8,264 nucleotides of DNA, from assembly GCA_001800945.1 (NCBI GenBank), contig MGWJ01000031.1:1-8264 (forward strand), given 5' to 3'. The stretch's first letter is position 1. Each line of letters begins with the position of its first letter. The translations under genes were made by a program, and so were the position numbers. Source of the stretch: Flavobacteria bacterium RIFCSPLOWO2_12_FULL_31_7 (GTDB lineage Bacteria > Bacteroidota > Bacteroidia > Flavobacteriales > Flavobacteriaceae). Shown in pieces: positions 1 to 5,675 of the stretch. Under the pieces are notes generated by a model, which saw only the letters and a program-made list of their open reading frames with translations, ran no database searches and had not been told where the DNA came from.

Positions 1-1
1 A

Positions 2-1210
2 ATGGATATTCCTAATGATAAAGGTGATCAAAAAGATGTAGATCAAGAGCAACAAAAAGCAGAAGATAATTTAGAAAAAAAAGATAGTAAATCAGCTAAA
101 AAGAATCAGAAATCTGCTGCTCAGAAAATGAAGCAAATGAGTCAGAAAATGTCATCTTCAATGTCTTCTGGAGAAATGAATGATAATGCTGAAGATGCTA
201 AAGTGCTTCGTCAAATATTGGACAATCTATTATCCTTTTCTTTTGATCAAGAGAAACTAATGAAACAATTTAAAACGGTAGCTAATTCAAAAGCGAATGT
301 GAGTTTATTGTTGAAGAATCAGCAAGATTTAAAATCGCAATTCAAACATGTGGATGATAGTTTGTTTGCTTTGTCATTACGTCAACCAAAATTATCAGAT
401 TTAGTACTAAAAGAAATTGAAGAGATTCATTATAATATGGATAAATCAATTGAAAATTTAGTTTCAACGAATCGTGCTAAGGGAATTTCACATCAACAAT
501 TTACTTTATCATCTGCAAACAAATTAGCAGATATGTTGAGTAATGTTCAGAACGATATGAATATGAGTATGTCTTCTTCTGGAGGAAGTGGCAAACCAAA
601 ACCGGGTCAAGGACAAGGAAAACAATTGTCTGATATTATTTCTCAACAAAAAGGGTTAGGAGAAAAAATGAAAGATGGTAAGCCTAAACCTGGGGAGGGT
701 CAAAAACATGGGGAAGGTCAAGGAAAAAAATTTGGTCAAAGTAAGAAATCTGGCGAAGCAGGTGAAGGTGGTTCCCAAGGTAATGAAGGTAAAGACGGTG
801 AAGGTGATGCAGGTAAATTATTAGAAATTATTAAGGAACAACAAGAGTTGCGAGAATCTTTACAAAAGGAATTAGAAAAAAATGGAATGGGTGGTAACGG
901 TCAGAATGCACTAAAACAAATGAAGGATTTAGAAAAGCAATTAATTAATAAAGGATTAACGCAAGACAATATCAATCGTGCCTTGCAAATTAACCACGAA
1001 TTATTGAAGTTAGAAACTGCATTGAAACAACAAGGCCAAGACACCAAGAGAGAATCTAATACTAATAAAAAAGATTTCCTTGGTACAAACAAACCCTTGC
1101 CTCCTGCTCTATTAAATTATTTAAAAAGTGTTGAAATATTAAATAGACAAAGCCTACCTTTGCAGCCGAATTTTAATAACAAAGTACAACAATATTTCAA
1201 AGCACGATGA
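2..1210 (+). CDS. DUF4175-like large protein, C-terminal part (partial)
   Basis: The reading frame is open at the left edge, so this is the 3' part of a longer gene. The methionine at position 2 should not be taken as the start. The visible 402 residues are highly charged and rich in Lys, Gln, Glu and Met. Helical, probably coiled-coil stretches cover roughly residues 10-55, 65-190 and 272-345. Between them, about residues 193-271 form a low-complexity Gly/Lys/Glu/Gln segment with repeated KPKPG and GEGQ units. The C-terminus (about residues 368-400, LLNYLKSVEILNRQ onwards) resembles the conserved end of flavobacterial DUF4175-family proteins, which are about 1,100 residues long, have N-terminal membrane segments and are often encoded just upstream of ybeY. 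The family has no established function. The stop overlaps the ybeY start (ATGA, 1207-1210), indicating one transcript and probable translational coupling. The family call rests on the C-terminal sequence and neighbourhood and is fairly but not fully secure. Confidence 0.75.
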   Translation: MDIPNDKGDQKDVDQEQQKAEDNLEKKDSKSAKKNQKSAAQKMKQMSQKMSSSMSSGEMNDNAEDAKVLRQILDNLLSFSFDQEKLMKQFKTVANSKANVSLLLKNQQDLKSQFKHVDDSLFALSLRQPKLSDLVLKEIEEIHYNMDKSIENLVSTNRAKGISHQQFTLSSANKLADMLSNVQNDMNMSMSSSGGSGKPKPGQGQGKQLSDIISQQKGLGEKMKDGKPKPGEGQKHGEGQGKKFGQSKKSGEAGEGGSQGNEGKDGEGDAGKLLEIIKEQQELRESLQKELEKNGMGGNGQNALKQMKDLEKQLINKGLTQDNINRALQINHELLKLETALKQQGQDTKRESNTNKKDFLGTNKPLPPALLNYLKSVEILNRQSLPLQPNFNNKVQQYFKAR

Positions 1211-1626
1211 TAAGTTTTAATTACGAATCGGATTTTACTTTAGAACAAGAAGATGTTTTTGCTTCTTGGATTGAAACTATCTTAAAATCTGAGAATAAAA
1301 TTTTAGGCGAAATTTCTTATATCTTCTGTGATGATGATTATTTACATAATATCAATGTACAATACTTAAATCACGACACGTTAACAGATATTATTAGCTT
1401 CGATTACACCGAAGGTGATGTAATTAGCGGTGATATCTTTGTTTCTATTGAAAGAGTAATTGATAATGCTAAAGATTTTAATGTTACTTTTGAAGAAGAA
1501 TTAAAACGAGTTTTAGCACACGGAGTTTTACATTATTGTGGTTATAAAGACAAGTCGGATGCTGATGCTTTATTGATGCGTTCGAAAGAAGAAGAAAAAA
1601 TAAAATTGTTCCACGTGGAACTTTAA
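1207..1626 (+). CDS. ybeY: rRNA maturation endoribonuclease YbeY
   Basis: YbeY is a metal-dependent single-strand endoribonuclease needed for 16S rRNA 3'-end maturation and ribosome quality control in the cytoplasm. The product is 139 residues, slightly shorter than E. coli YbeY, and appears complete. The family core is visible: LNHDTLTDIISFDY at residues 54-67 corresponds to the TDVLSF block, GDIFVS at 75-80, and the metal-site region HGVLHYCGYKDK at 105-116. His105 and His109 match the first two zinc ligands of the HGxLHxxGYDH signature. The third position, His124 in E. coli, is Asp115 here. I recall similar GYKDK or GYNDK forms from other Bacteroidetes, so this is probably a lineage trait rather than inactivation. 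The ATG overlaps the upstream stop in ATGA. The last codons (FHVEL, stop) lie in a parS-type site, so the 3' end serves two purposes. mnmG follows after 83 bp. Confidence 0.93.
   Translation: MISFNYESDFTLEQEDVFASWIETILKSENKILGEISYIFCDDDYLHNINVQYLNHDTLTDIISFDYTEGDVISGDIFVSIERVIDNAKDFNVTFEEELKRVLAHGVLHYCGYKDKSDADALLMRSKEEEKIKLFHVEL
1607..1622. promoter_or_regulatory. parS-type ParB-binding site 1, inside the ybeY 3' end
   Basis: The sequence is TGTTCCACGTGGAACT, which matches the perfect palindrome TGTTCCACGTGGAACA at 15 of 16 positions. The known bacterial parS consensus is close to TGTTTCACGTGAAACA, with variation at the fifth base of each arm. ParB (Spo0J) binds such sites to nucleate the chromosome-segregation complex. 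The site is translated as the last residues of YbeY, so it overlaps protein-coding sequence. ParB binding is inferred from sequence. Confidence 0.85.
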
Positions 1627-1645
1627 TATAATAACTTTAATTTTT

Positions 1646-1661
1646 TGTTCCACGTGGAACA
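1646..1661. promoter_or_regulatory. parS-type ParB-binding site 2, perfect palindrome
   Basis: TGTTCCACGTGGAACA is a perfect 16-bp palindrome in the ybeY-mnmG spacer. Its centre lies 39 bp from that of site 1 and 42 bp from that of site 3. The symmetry extends outward through T/A runs to a perfect 30-bp palindrome at 1639-1668. In RNA this could also fold into a long hairpin, so an additional role as a weak terminator or processing site cannot be excluded. The match to parS is as strong as sequence alone can show. Confidence 0.9.
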
Positions 1662-1687
1662 AAAAATTTTTAAAAATTTACACCACG

Positions 1688-1703
1688 TGTTTCACGTGGA
1701 ACA
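1688..1703. promoter_or_regulatory. parS-type ParB-binding site 3, in the mnmG leader
   Basis: TGTTTCACGTGGAACA matches the parS consensus with a T in the left arm and a G in the right arm, both commonly allowed. It ends 6 bp before the mnmG ATG, so it occupies the ribosome-binding region. Its GGAA (1698-1701) is 8 nt from the start codon and could act as a weak Shine-Dalgarno element. A second CACGTG core at 1684-1689 partly overlaps the site, but its arms do not fit parS. Confidence 0.88.
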
Positions 1704-1709
1704 CAGATT

Positions 1710-3581
1710 ATGTTTCAAGAAAAATATGATGTAATTGTAGTTGGTGCAGGTCACGCTGGTTGTGAAGCTGCTGCTGCTGCTGCGAATATGGGTTGCTCTA
1801 CCTTGTTGGTTACCATGAACCTTCAAAACATCGCACAAATGTCGTGTAATCCTGCTATGGGAGGAATTGCAAAAGGACAAATTGTGCGTGAAATTGATGC
1901 GTTGGGTGGTTATTCTGGAATTGTTTCTGATTTGACTGCGATTCAATTCAAGATGTTGAATCTTTCAAAAGGTCCAGCCATGTGGTCGCCAAGATGTCAA
2001 TCCGACAGAATGCGTTTTGCTGAAGAATGGATAATGATGTTAGAAGGAACGCCGAATTTAGATTTTTACCAAGAAATGGTTTCTGGAATTTTATCAGAAG
2101 GTAATGATATCGTTGGAATTAAAACTTCACTTGGATTGGAGATTAAAGCTAAAACGGTTGTGTTAACGAATGGAACTTTTTTGAATGGATTAATTCATAT
2201 CGGCGACAAACAATTTGGTGGCGGGCGTGCTGGTGAAAGTGCTTCTTTCGGAATTACAGAAGATTTATTAAAAATGGGTTTCGAATCTGGAAGAATGAAA
2301 ACTGGAACACCACCTCGAGTAGATGGTCGTTCTTTAGATTATTCTAAAATGATCGAACAACCTGGAGATGAAAACCCATCGAAGTTTTCGTATTCAGACA
2401 TTACAAAACCTTTAACCGAGCAACGTTCTTGTCACATGACCTATACTTCAGAAACGGTTCACGATTTATTGCGTGAAGGTTTTGATAGAAGCCCGATGTT
2501 TAATGGAAGAATAAAATCAATCGGACCAAGATATTGTCCATCTATTGAAGATAAAATAAATCGTTTTGCAGATAAAGAACGCCATCAACTTTTTGTAGAG
2601 CCTGAAGGTTGGCATACTTGTGAAGTGTATGTAAACGGATTTTCAACTTCACTTCCAGAAGAAGTACAATTTAAAGCCTTACGTTCGGTTGAAGGTTTTG
2701 AAAAAGTAAAATTCTTCCGTCCAGGTTATGCTATTGAATACGATTACTTCCCTCCTACGCAATTGAAACATACTTTGGAAACGAAATTAATTAACGGTTT
2801 ATATTTCGCAGGACAAATTAATGGAACTACAGGTTATGAAGAAGCCGCTTCTCAAGGTTTAATGGCTGGAATAAATGCCGCGTTAAAAGTTCAAGAAAAA
2901 GAACCTTTAATTTTAAAACGTGATGAAGCTTATATTGGAGTTTTAATTGACGACTTAATTACGAAAGGAACAGAAGAACCATATCGTATGTTTACCTCTC
3001 GTGCAGAATACAGAACTTTATTACGACAAGATAATGCCGATTTGCGTTTGACACCAAAAGGTTATGCCATTGGTTTAGCAAAAGAAGATCGTTTAAAAAG
3101 AATGGAATATAAACAAGATGCTTCAGATAAATTTGTAACTTTCTTTAAAGAAACAAGTGTACGTGCAGATGTAGCAAATCCTATTTTAGAAGCTAAAGGT
3201 TCTAGTCCGATGACGCAAGGAGATAAAATGTTCAAAGTGTTTTCTCGTCCACAAATTGATTTAGAAGATATTTTAAAATTTGAAGCGGTTACGAATTACA
3301 TCACTGAAAATAATTTAGATCAAGAAGTTATCGAGCAAGCAGAAATTCAAGTGAAATATTTTGGATATATCGAAAAAGAAAAAGTACACGCTGATAAAGT
3401 GAATCGTCTAGAAGATGTTCGTATTCCTGATAATTATGATTTCGATAAAATAAAAGCGATTTCTATTGAAGCGCGTCAAAAACTAACAAAAATACGTCCA
3501 ACAACTATTGCACAAGCATCAAGAATTAGCGGAGTTTCTCCAAGTGATATATCGGTGTTATTAATTCATATGGGAAGATAA
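1710..3581 (+). CDS. mnmG: tRNA uridine-5-carboxymethylaminomethyl modification enzyme MnmG (GidA)
   Basis: MnmG is the FAD-dependent partner of the GTPase MnmE. Together they install the (carboxymethyl)aminomethyl group at C5 of wobble uridine 34 in certain tRNAs, using methylenetetrahydrofolate. The 623-residue product has full family length. The N-terminal dinucleotide-binding motif is GAGHAG at residues 12-17. The two conserved redox/catalytic cysteines are present: Cys46 in MSCNPAMGG and Cys276 in GPRYCPSIEDK, the first MnmG signature. The second signature, AGQINGTTGYEEAASQG, spans about 367-383. The C-terminal tRNA/MnmE-binding end reads RPTTIAQASRISGVSPSDIS, typical for the family. The ATG at 1710 gives the expected N-terminus (YDVIVVGAGHAG). 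The leader contains a parS-type site instead of a clear ribosome-binding site. The gene follows ybeY by 83 bp and may share its transcript. mnmG is often origin-proximal in bacteria, which fits the parS sites around it. Confidence 0.97.
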   Translation: MFQEKYDVIVVGAGHAGCEAAAAAANMGCSTLLVTMNLQNIAQMSCNPAMGGIAKGQIVREIDALGGYSGIVSDLTAIQFKMLNLSKGPAMWSPRCQSDRMRFAEEWIMMLEGTPNLDFYQEMVSGILSEGNDIVGIKTSLGLEIKAKTVVLTNGTFLNGLIHIGDKQFGGGRAGESASFGITEDLLKMGFESGRMKTGTPPRVDGRSLDYSKMIEQPGDENPSKFSYSDITKPLTEQRSCHMTYTSETVHDLLREGFDRSPMFNGRIKSIGPRYCPSIEDKINRFADKERHQLFVEPEGWHTCEVYVNGFSTSLPEEVQFKALRSVEGFEKVKFFRPGYAIEYDYFPPTQLKHTLETKLINGLYFAGQINGTTGYEEAASQGLMAGINAALKVQEKEPLILKRDEAYIGVLIDDLITKGTEEPYRMFTSRAEYRTLLRQDNADLRLTPKGYAIGLAKEDRLKRMEYKQDASDKFVTFFKETSVRADVANPILEAKGSSPMTQGDKMFKVFSRPQIDLEDILKFEAVTNYITENNLDQEVIEQAEIQVKYFGYIEKEKVHADKVNRLEDVRIPDNYDFDKIKAISIEARQKLTKIRPTTIAQASRISGVSPSDISVLLIHMGR

Positions 3582-3582
3582 A

Positions 3583-3662
3583 ACAAAGTACGAAATACGA
3601 AGTTGAAAGTTAGAAGTTGAAAGTTAGAAGTTTTACTTTGTACTTCGTAAATCATACTTTGT
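3583..3662. repeat. imperfect inverted repeat enclosing a 14-bp tandem repeat
   Basis: Starting just after the mnmG stop, a 21-bp left arm (3583-3603) pairs with a right arm (3642-3662) at 18 of 21 positions, with a perfect 8-bp inner part TACGAAGT/ACTTCGTA. The 38-bp loop contains most of a tandem repeat: the unit GAAGTTGAAAGTTA at 3599-3612 is repeated exactly at 3613-3626, with a partial third copy at 3627-3632. Words such as AAAGTACGAA and GAAGTTAGAAG recur in intergenic DNA of Flavobacteria, so this is probably a member of a dispersed repeat family. The folded RNA could end or protect the mnmG transcript, but there is no T-run typical of an intrinsic terminator. Confidence 0.75.
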
Positions 3663-3670
3663 ACTTTAAA

Positions 3671-3686
3671 AGTTCCACGTGAAACA
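3671..3686. promoter_or_regulatory. parS-type ParB-binding site 4, downstream of mnmG
   Basis: AGTTCCACGTGAAACA differs only at the first base from TGTTCCACGTGAAACA, a form of parS well known from Bacillus subtilis. It lies between the repeat element and the methyltransferase start, about 2 kb from the cluster of three sites. ParB binding is inferred from the sequence match. Confidence 0.82.
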
Positions 3687-3724
3687 ACCTTGTGAAAGCC
3701 TATAAATAAAGACCAAACATAAAA

Positions 3725-4585
3725 ATGAATTTTTTAGAAGAAAACCAATACATACTAGTTAAAGATCATTCGGTTTCCAAAGAAACCTTTTCTTTGTTAC
3801 ATAATAAGGAATATGATTTATTAAAAACAACTCCTACTCCATCTTTAGATGTTTTGCCAAAGTATTACGAAAGTGAAGATTATATTTCTCACACAGATGG
3901 AAAACGTACGTTGTTTGAAAAAATTTATCATCTTGTTAAAAGAAATGCGATTAAAGGAAAAGTGTCTTTAATTACGAACGAACAAAATCAAAAAGGAAAA
4001 CTTTTAGATATTGGTTCAGGAACTGGTGATTTTTTAGTAGAAGCCAAAAATCAAGGTTGGGATATTTTAGGTTTTGAACCCAATTCAGATGCAAAAAATC
4101 TTGCGATTAATAAAGGCGTGACTTTTACAGAAGATATTTTTACTTTACCAGAAAATTCTTTTGATGTGGTTACGATGTGGCACGTTTTAGAACACGTTCC
4201 TAATTTAGAAGAATATATCGCCAATTTAAAAAGAATTGTAAAACCAACTGGAACTATAATTATTGCCGTACCAAATTATAAATCTTATGATGCTAAATAT
4301 TATAAAGAATTTTGGGCAGCTTATGATGTGCCTCGACATTTATGGCATTTCTCGAAAACAAGTATCAAAAAATTATTTTCAGATGTAAATGTAGAATTGA
4401 AAAAAGTAAAACCCATGTGGTTTGATAGTTTTTATGTGTCGCTTTTATCCGAAAAATACAAAAATGGAAAAATGAGTTTCGTAAAAGGATTTTTAATCGG
4501 ATTGGTTTCAAATGTGTCAGGTTTGTTCAAAAATGAGTTTTCTTCGCACATTTATATCCTAAAAAACAACGAAAACGCAAAATAA
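3725..4585 (+). CDS. class I SAM-dependent methyltransferase, substrate unknown
   Basis: The 286-residue product has a Rossmann-type methyltransferase core. Motif I, which binds S-adenosylmethionine, is LLDIGSGTGDFL at residues 93-104. The acidic end of strand 2 is in GFEPN (Glu118), and the motif before strand 4 is SFDVVTMWHVLEHVPN at 145-160. LKRIVKPTGTIIIAVPN at 168-184 is the usual helix and strand 5 region. This pattern fits the Methyltransf_23/MetW-like group, which includes enzymes acting on small molecules, lipids, quinones or sugars. The stretch FWAAYDVPRHLWHFS (196-210) is common in this group and probably lines the substrate site. The N-terminal 80 residues are an extra domain without a motif I recognise. 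There is no signal peptide, so it is probably cytosolic. It starts 143 bp after mnmG and is followed by a 346-bp gap. I cannot name the substrate. Confidence 0.88.
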   Translation: MNFLEENQYILVKDHSVSKETFSLLHNKEYDLLKTTPTPSLDVLPKYYESEDYISHTDGKRTLFEKIYHLVKRNAIKGKVSLITNEQNQKGKLLDIGSGTGDFLVEAKNQGWDILGFEPNSDAKNLAINKGVTFTEDIFTLPENSFDVVTMWHVLEHVPNLEEYIANLKRIVKPTGTIIIAVPNYKSYDAKYYKEFWAAYDVPRHLWHFSKTSIKKLFSDVNVELKKVKPMWFDSFYVSLLSEKYKNGKMSFVKGFLIGLVSNVSGLFKNEFSSHIYILKNNENAK

Positions 4586-4931
4586 AGCCATTTTAAGAAC
4601 GATTTCACCTAAAAACATCGAAATATATCAGCCAAAAAAGATGTTTTATTTGAGTGTGCTTTATAAAAGCGACTTTTAATAGTAAATATTTATCGTTATT
4701 TTAAAAAGATATAAAGTTTTGTTATAGTTGTGTTTTTCTTTATTTTCTGTCATTCTGTCTCGTTTTTTGAACCAGTTCAGAATCTAAAAAAACTTAAATG
4801 ACTTATATGTTTAAAAATTGAATTTATTTTCAAAAAACAATTAAAATTAAAAAGAAACCTATTATTTTTACCAAAATTAAAAAACCGATTTCCATGTGGA
4901 TTTCATTTCAATAAAAATTAATAAAAAGAAA
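4586..4931. other. 346-bp AT-rich intergenic region with weak hairpins only
   Basis: I find no convincing gene on either strand in this gap. Near the methyltransferase end, AAAACATC (4612-4619) and GATGTTTT (4640-4647) can form an 8-bp stem with a 20-nt loop, and TAAAAG/CTTTTA (4664-4669, 4673-4678) a 6-bp stem with a three-base loop. Either could be a weak terminator. Further on, TGAAC-CA-GTTCA (4768-4779) is a short inverted repeat that could be an operator or chance. Position 4888-4903 resembles a very degenerate parS (10 of 16). The DNA just before the next gene is A-rich, as is common for flavobacterial leaders. The promoter of the OmpH-like gene should lie here, but I could not place a well-spaced TTTG/TAnnTTTG pair. 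Confidence 0.6.
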
Positions 4932-5483
4932 ATGAAAAAATTATTCGTATTAGCTGTATTAGGTATGGCAATGATTTCTTGCCAAGAAACTGCAACTGCA
5001 AAAAAAGATGAATTTAAAACAGGTTATATTGATACTTCTGTTTTGTTAGATAAATATGAAAAATTTACTGACGAAAACGAAAAATTTAAAGTTAAAACAG
5101 AAGAATTAGGTCGTCCATTAGAAGCTAAAGGAAAACAATTACAAGCTGAAATGGCAAGTTTTCAAAAAGCAGCACAAGCCAATGGTCAAGCTTGGGCACA
5201 ACAAAAAGCTGGTGAATTACAACAAAGAGAACAAACTTTGATGCAAGAGAGAAACCAAATTTTAGCTCAAATTGAAACTCAAGGTACTGCTTTAAAAGAT
5301 TCGTTAGTTAACGATCTAAAAAAATATATTGAAGTTTACGGTAAAAAAGAAGGTTTTGATTACATTTTTACGACTTCAGATGCTGCACCAAACGTAATTT
5401 ATGCTAAAGATTCTTATAATTTAACGGATAAGTTGTTGAAACTTTTAAATGACGAATATAAAGCTTCAAAAGAAAAAAAATAA
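4932..5483 (+). CDS. OmpH/Skp-like coiled-coil lipoprotein
   Basis: I chose the ATG at 4932, giving 183 residues, over an in-frame GTG at 4896. From this ATG the protein begins with a classic lipoprotein signal: MKK, then a hydrophobic stretch, then MISC with the acceptor cysteine at residue 17. The mature part starts with GYIDTSVLLDKYEKF, the first strand and helix of the OmpH/Skp family. It continues with a long Gln/Lys/Glu-rich coiled coil (about residues 40-125) and ends with FDYIFTTSDAAPNVIYAKDS and a final helix, matching the family's C-terminal strand region. Skp is a trimeric periplasmic holdase with arm-like helices that carries unfolded outer-membrane proteins. Family membership is clear, but the chaperone role is inferred, and the lipid anchor is an addition to the soluble E. 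coli form. The start context is A-rich without a Shine-Dalgarno sequence. A strong terminator follows 4 bp after the stop, so this gene ends its transcript. Confidence 0.9.
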   Translation: MKKLFVLAVLGMAMISCQETATAKKDEFKTGYIDTSVLLDKYEKFTDENEKFKVKTEELGRPLEAKGKQLQAEMASFQKAAQANGQAWAQQKAGELQQREQTLMQERNQILAQIETQGTALKDSLVNDLKKYIEVYGKKEGFDYIFTTSDAAPNVIYAKDSYNLTDKLLKLLNDEYKASKEKK

Positions 5484-5487
5484 TATG

Positions 5488-5517
5488 AAAGCCTTGAGAA
5501 ATCAAGGCTTTTTTTTT
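5488..5517 (+). terminator. intrinsic (Rho-independent) terminator
   Basis: The stem AGCCTTGA (5490-5497) pairs perfectly with TCAAGGCT (5502-5509) around a GAAA tetraloop and runs directly into nine T residues (5509-5517). Two more A/T pairs can extend the stem. It begins just after the stop of the OmpH-like gene and separates that unit from the helicase gene. Confidence 0.93.
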
Positions 5518-5596
5518 ACAAGTTATTTTTCTTTTCTGATTATATAATACCAATTTTGAATTTCTAAACTTGTTTCAGAATTTTTTTTAATTTATT

Positions 5597-5628
5597 TTTG
5601 TTTGACAACGTTGAACTTAATACCTTTA
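5597..5628 (+). promoter_or_regulatory. candidate Bacteroidetes-type promoter for the helicase gene
   Basis: TTTG at 5597-5600 is followed after 20 bp by TACCTTTA at 5621-5628. This matches the Bacteroidetes primary sigma pattern (TTTG near -33, TAnnTTTG near -7) except for the last base. It lies downstream of the terminator and about 40 bp before the GTG start, where the helicase promoter is expected. Transcription would start near 5633-5636. This is motif evidence only, in AT-rich DNA. Confidence 0.4.
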
Positions 5629-5659
5629 ACTCTTTATTTATAACCTTTTATCTTAATTA

Positions 5660-5675
5660 TTCGCCACGTGGAACA
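5660..5675. promoter_or_regulatory. degenerate parS-like site over the helicase start codon
   Basis: TTCGCCACGTGGAACA keeps the CACGTG core and the complete right arm (GGAACA) of parS but mismatches the palindrome at three left-arm positions (13 of 16 match). The helicase GTG start codon (5668-5670) is part of the core. It may be a weak ParB site, a decayed site or a coincidence. It is listed because the other CACGTG sites in the window are clear parS matches. Confidence 0.45.

Noticed and set aside
901..1092. Minus-strand open frame of 63 codons inside the DUF4175-like gene
   Set aside because: It lies wholly in the strong + strand frame, has no recognisable motif, and looks like a shadow of Lys/Leu-rich coding sequence.
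1606..1639. Possible promoter for mnmG (TTG, 23-bp spacer, TAACTTTA)
   Set aside because: The spacing is at the outer limit, the -7 element is imperfect, and the TTG belongs to parS site 1; chance is likely in this AT-rich DNA.
1692..1946. Minus-strand open frame over the start of mnmG
   Set aside because: It is antisense to the highly conserved FAD-binding region of mnmG and its translation resembles no protein family.
3583..3662. CRISPR-like array
   Set aside because: Repeats are directly adjacent 14-mers without unique spacers and there are no cas genes, so it is a tandem repeat.
4888..4903. Further parS-like site with CATGTG core
   Set aside because: It matches parS at only about 10 of 16 positions and lacks the CACGTG core; CATGTGG occurs several times in the coding sequence by chance.
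4896..4931. GTG at 4896 as start of the OmpH-like gene
   Set aside because: It would add 12 residues (Lys- and Ile-rich) before a complete lipoprotein signal peptide beginning at the ATG at 4932.
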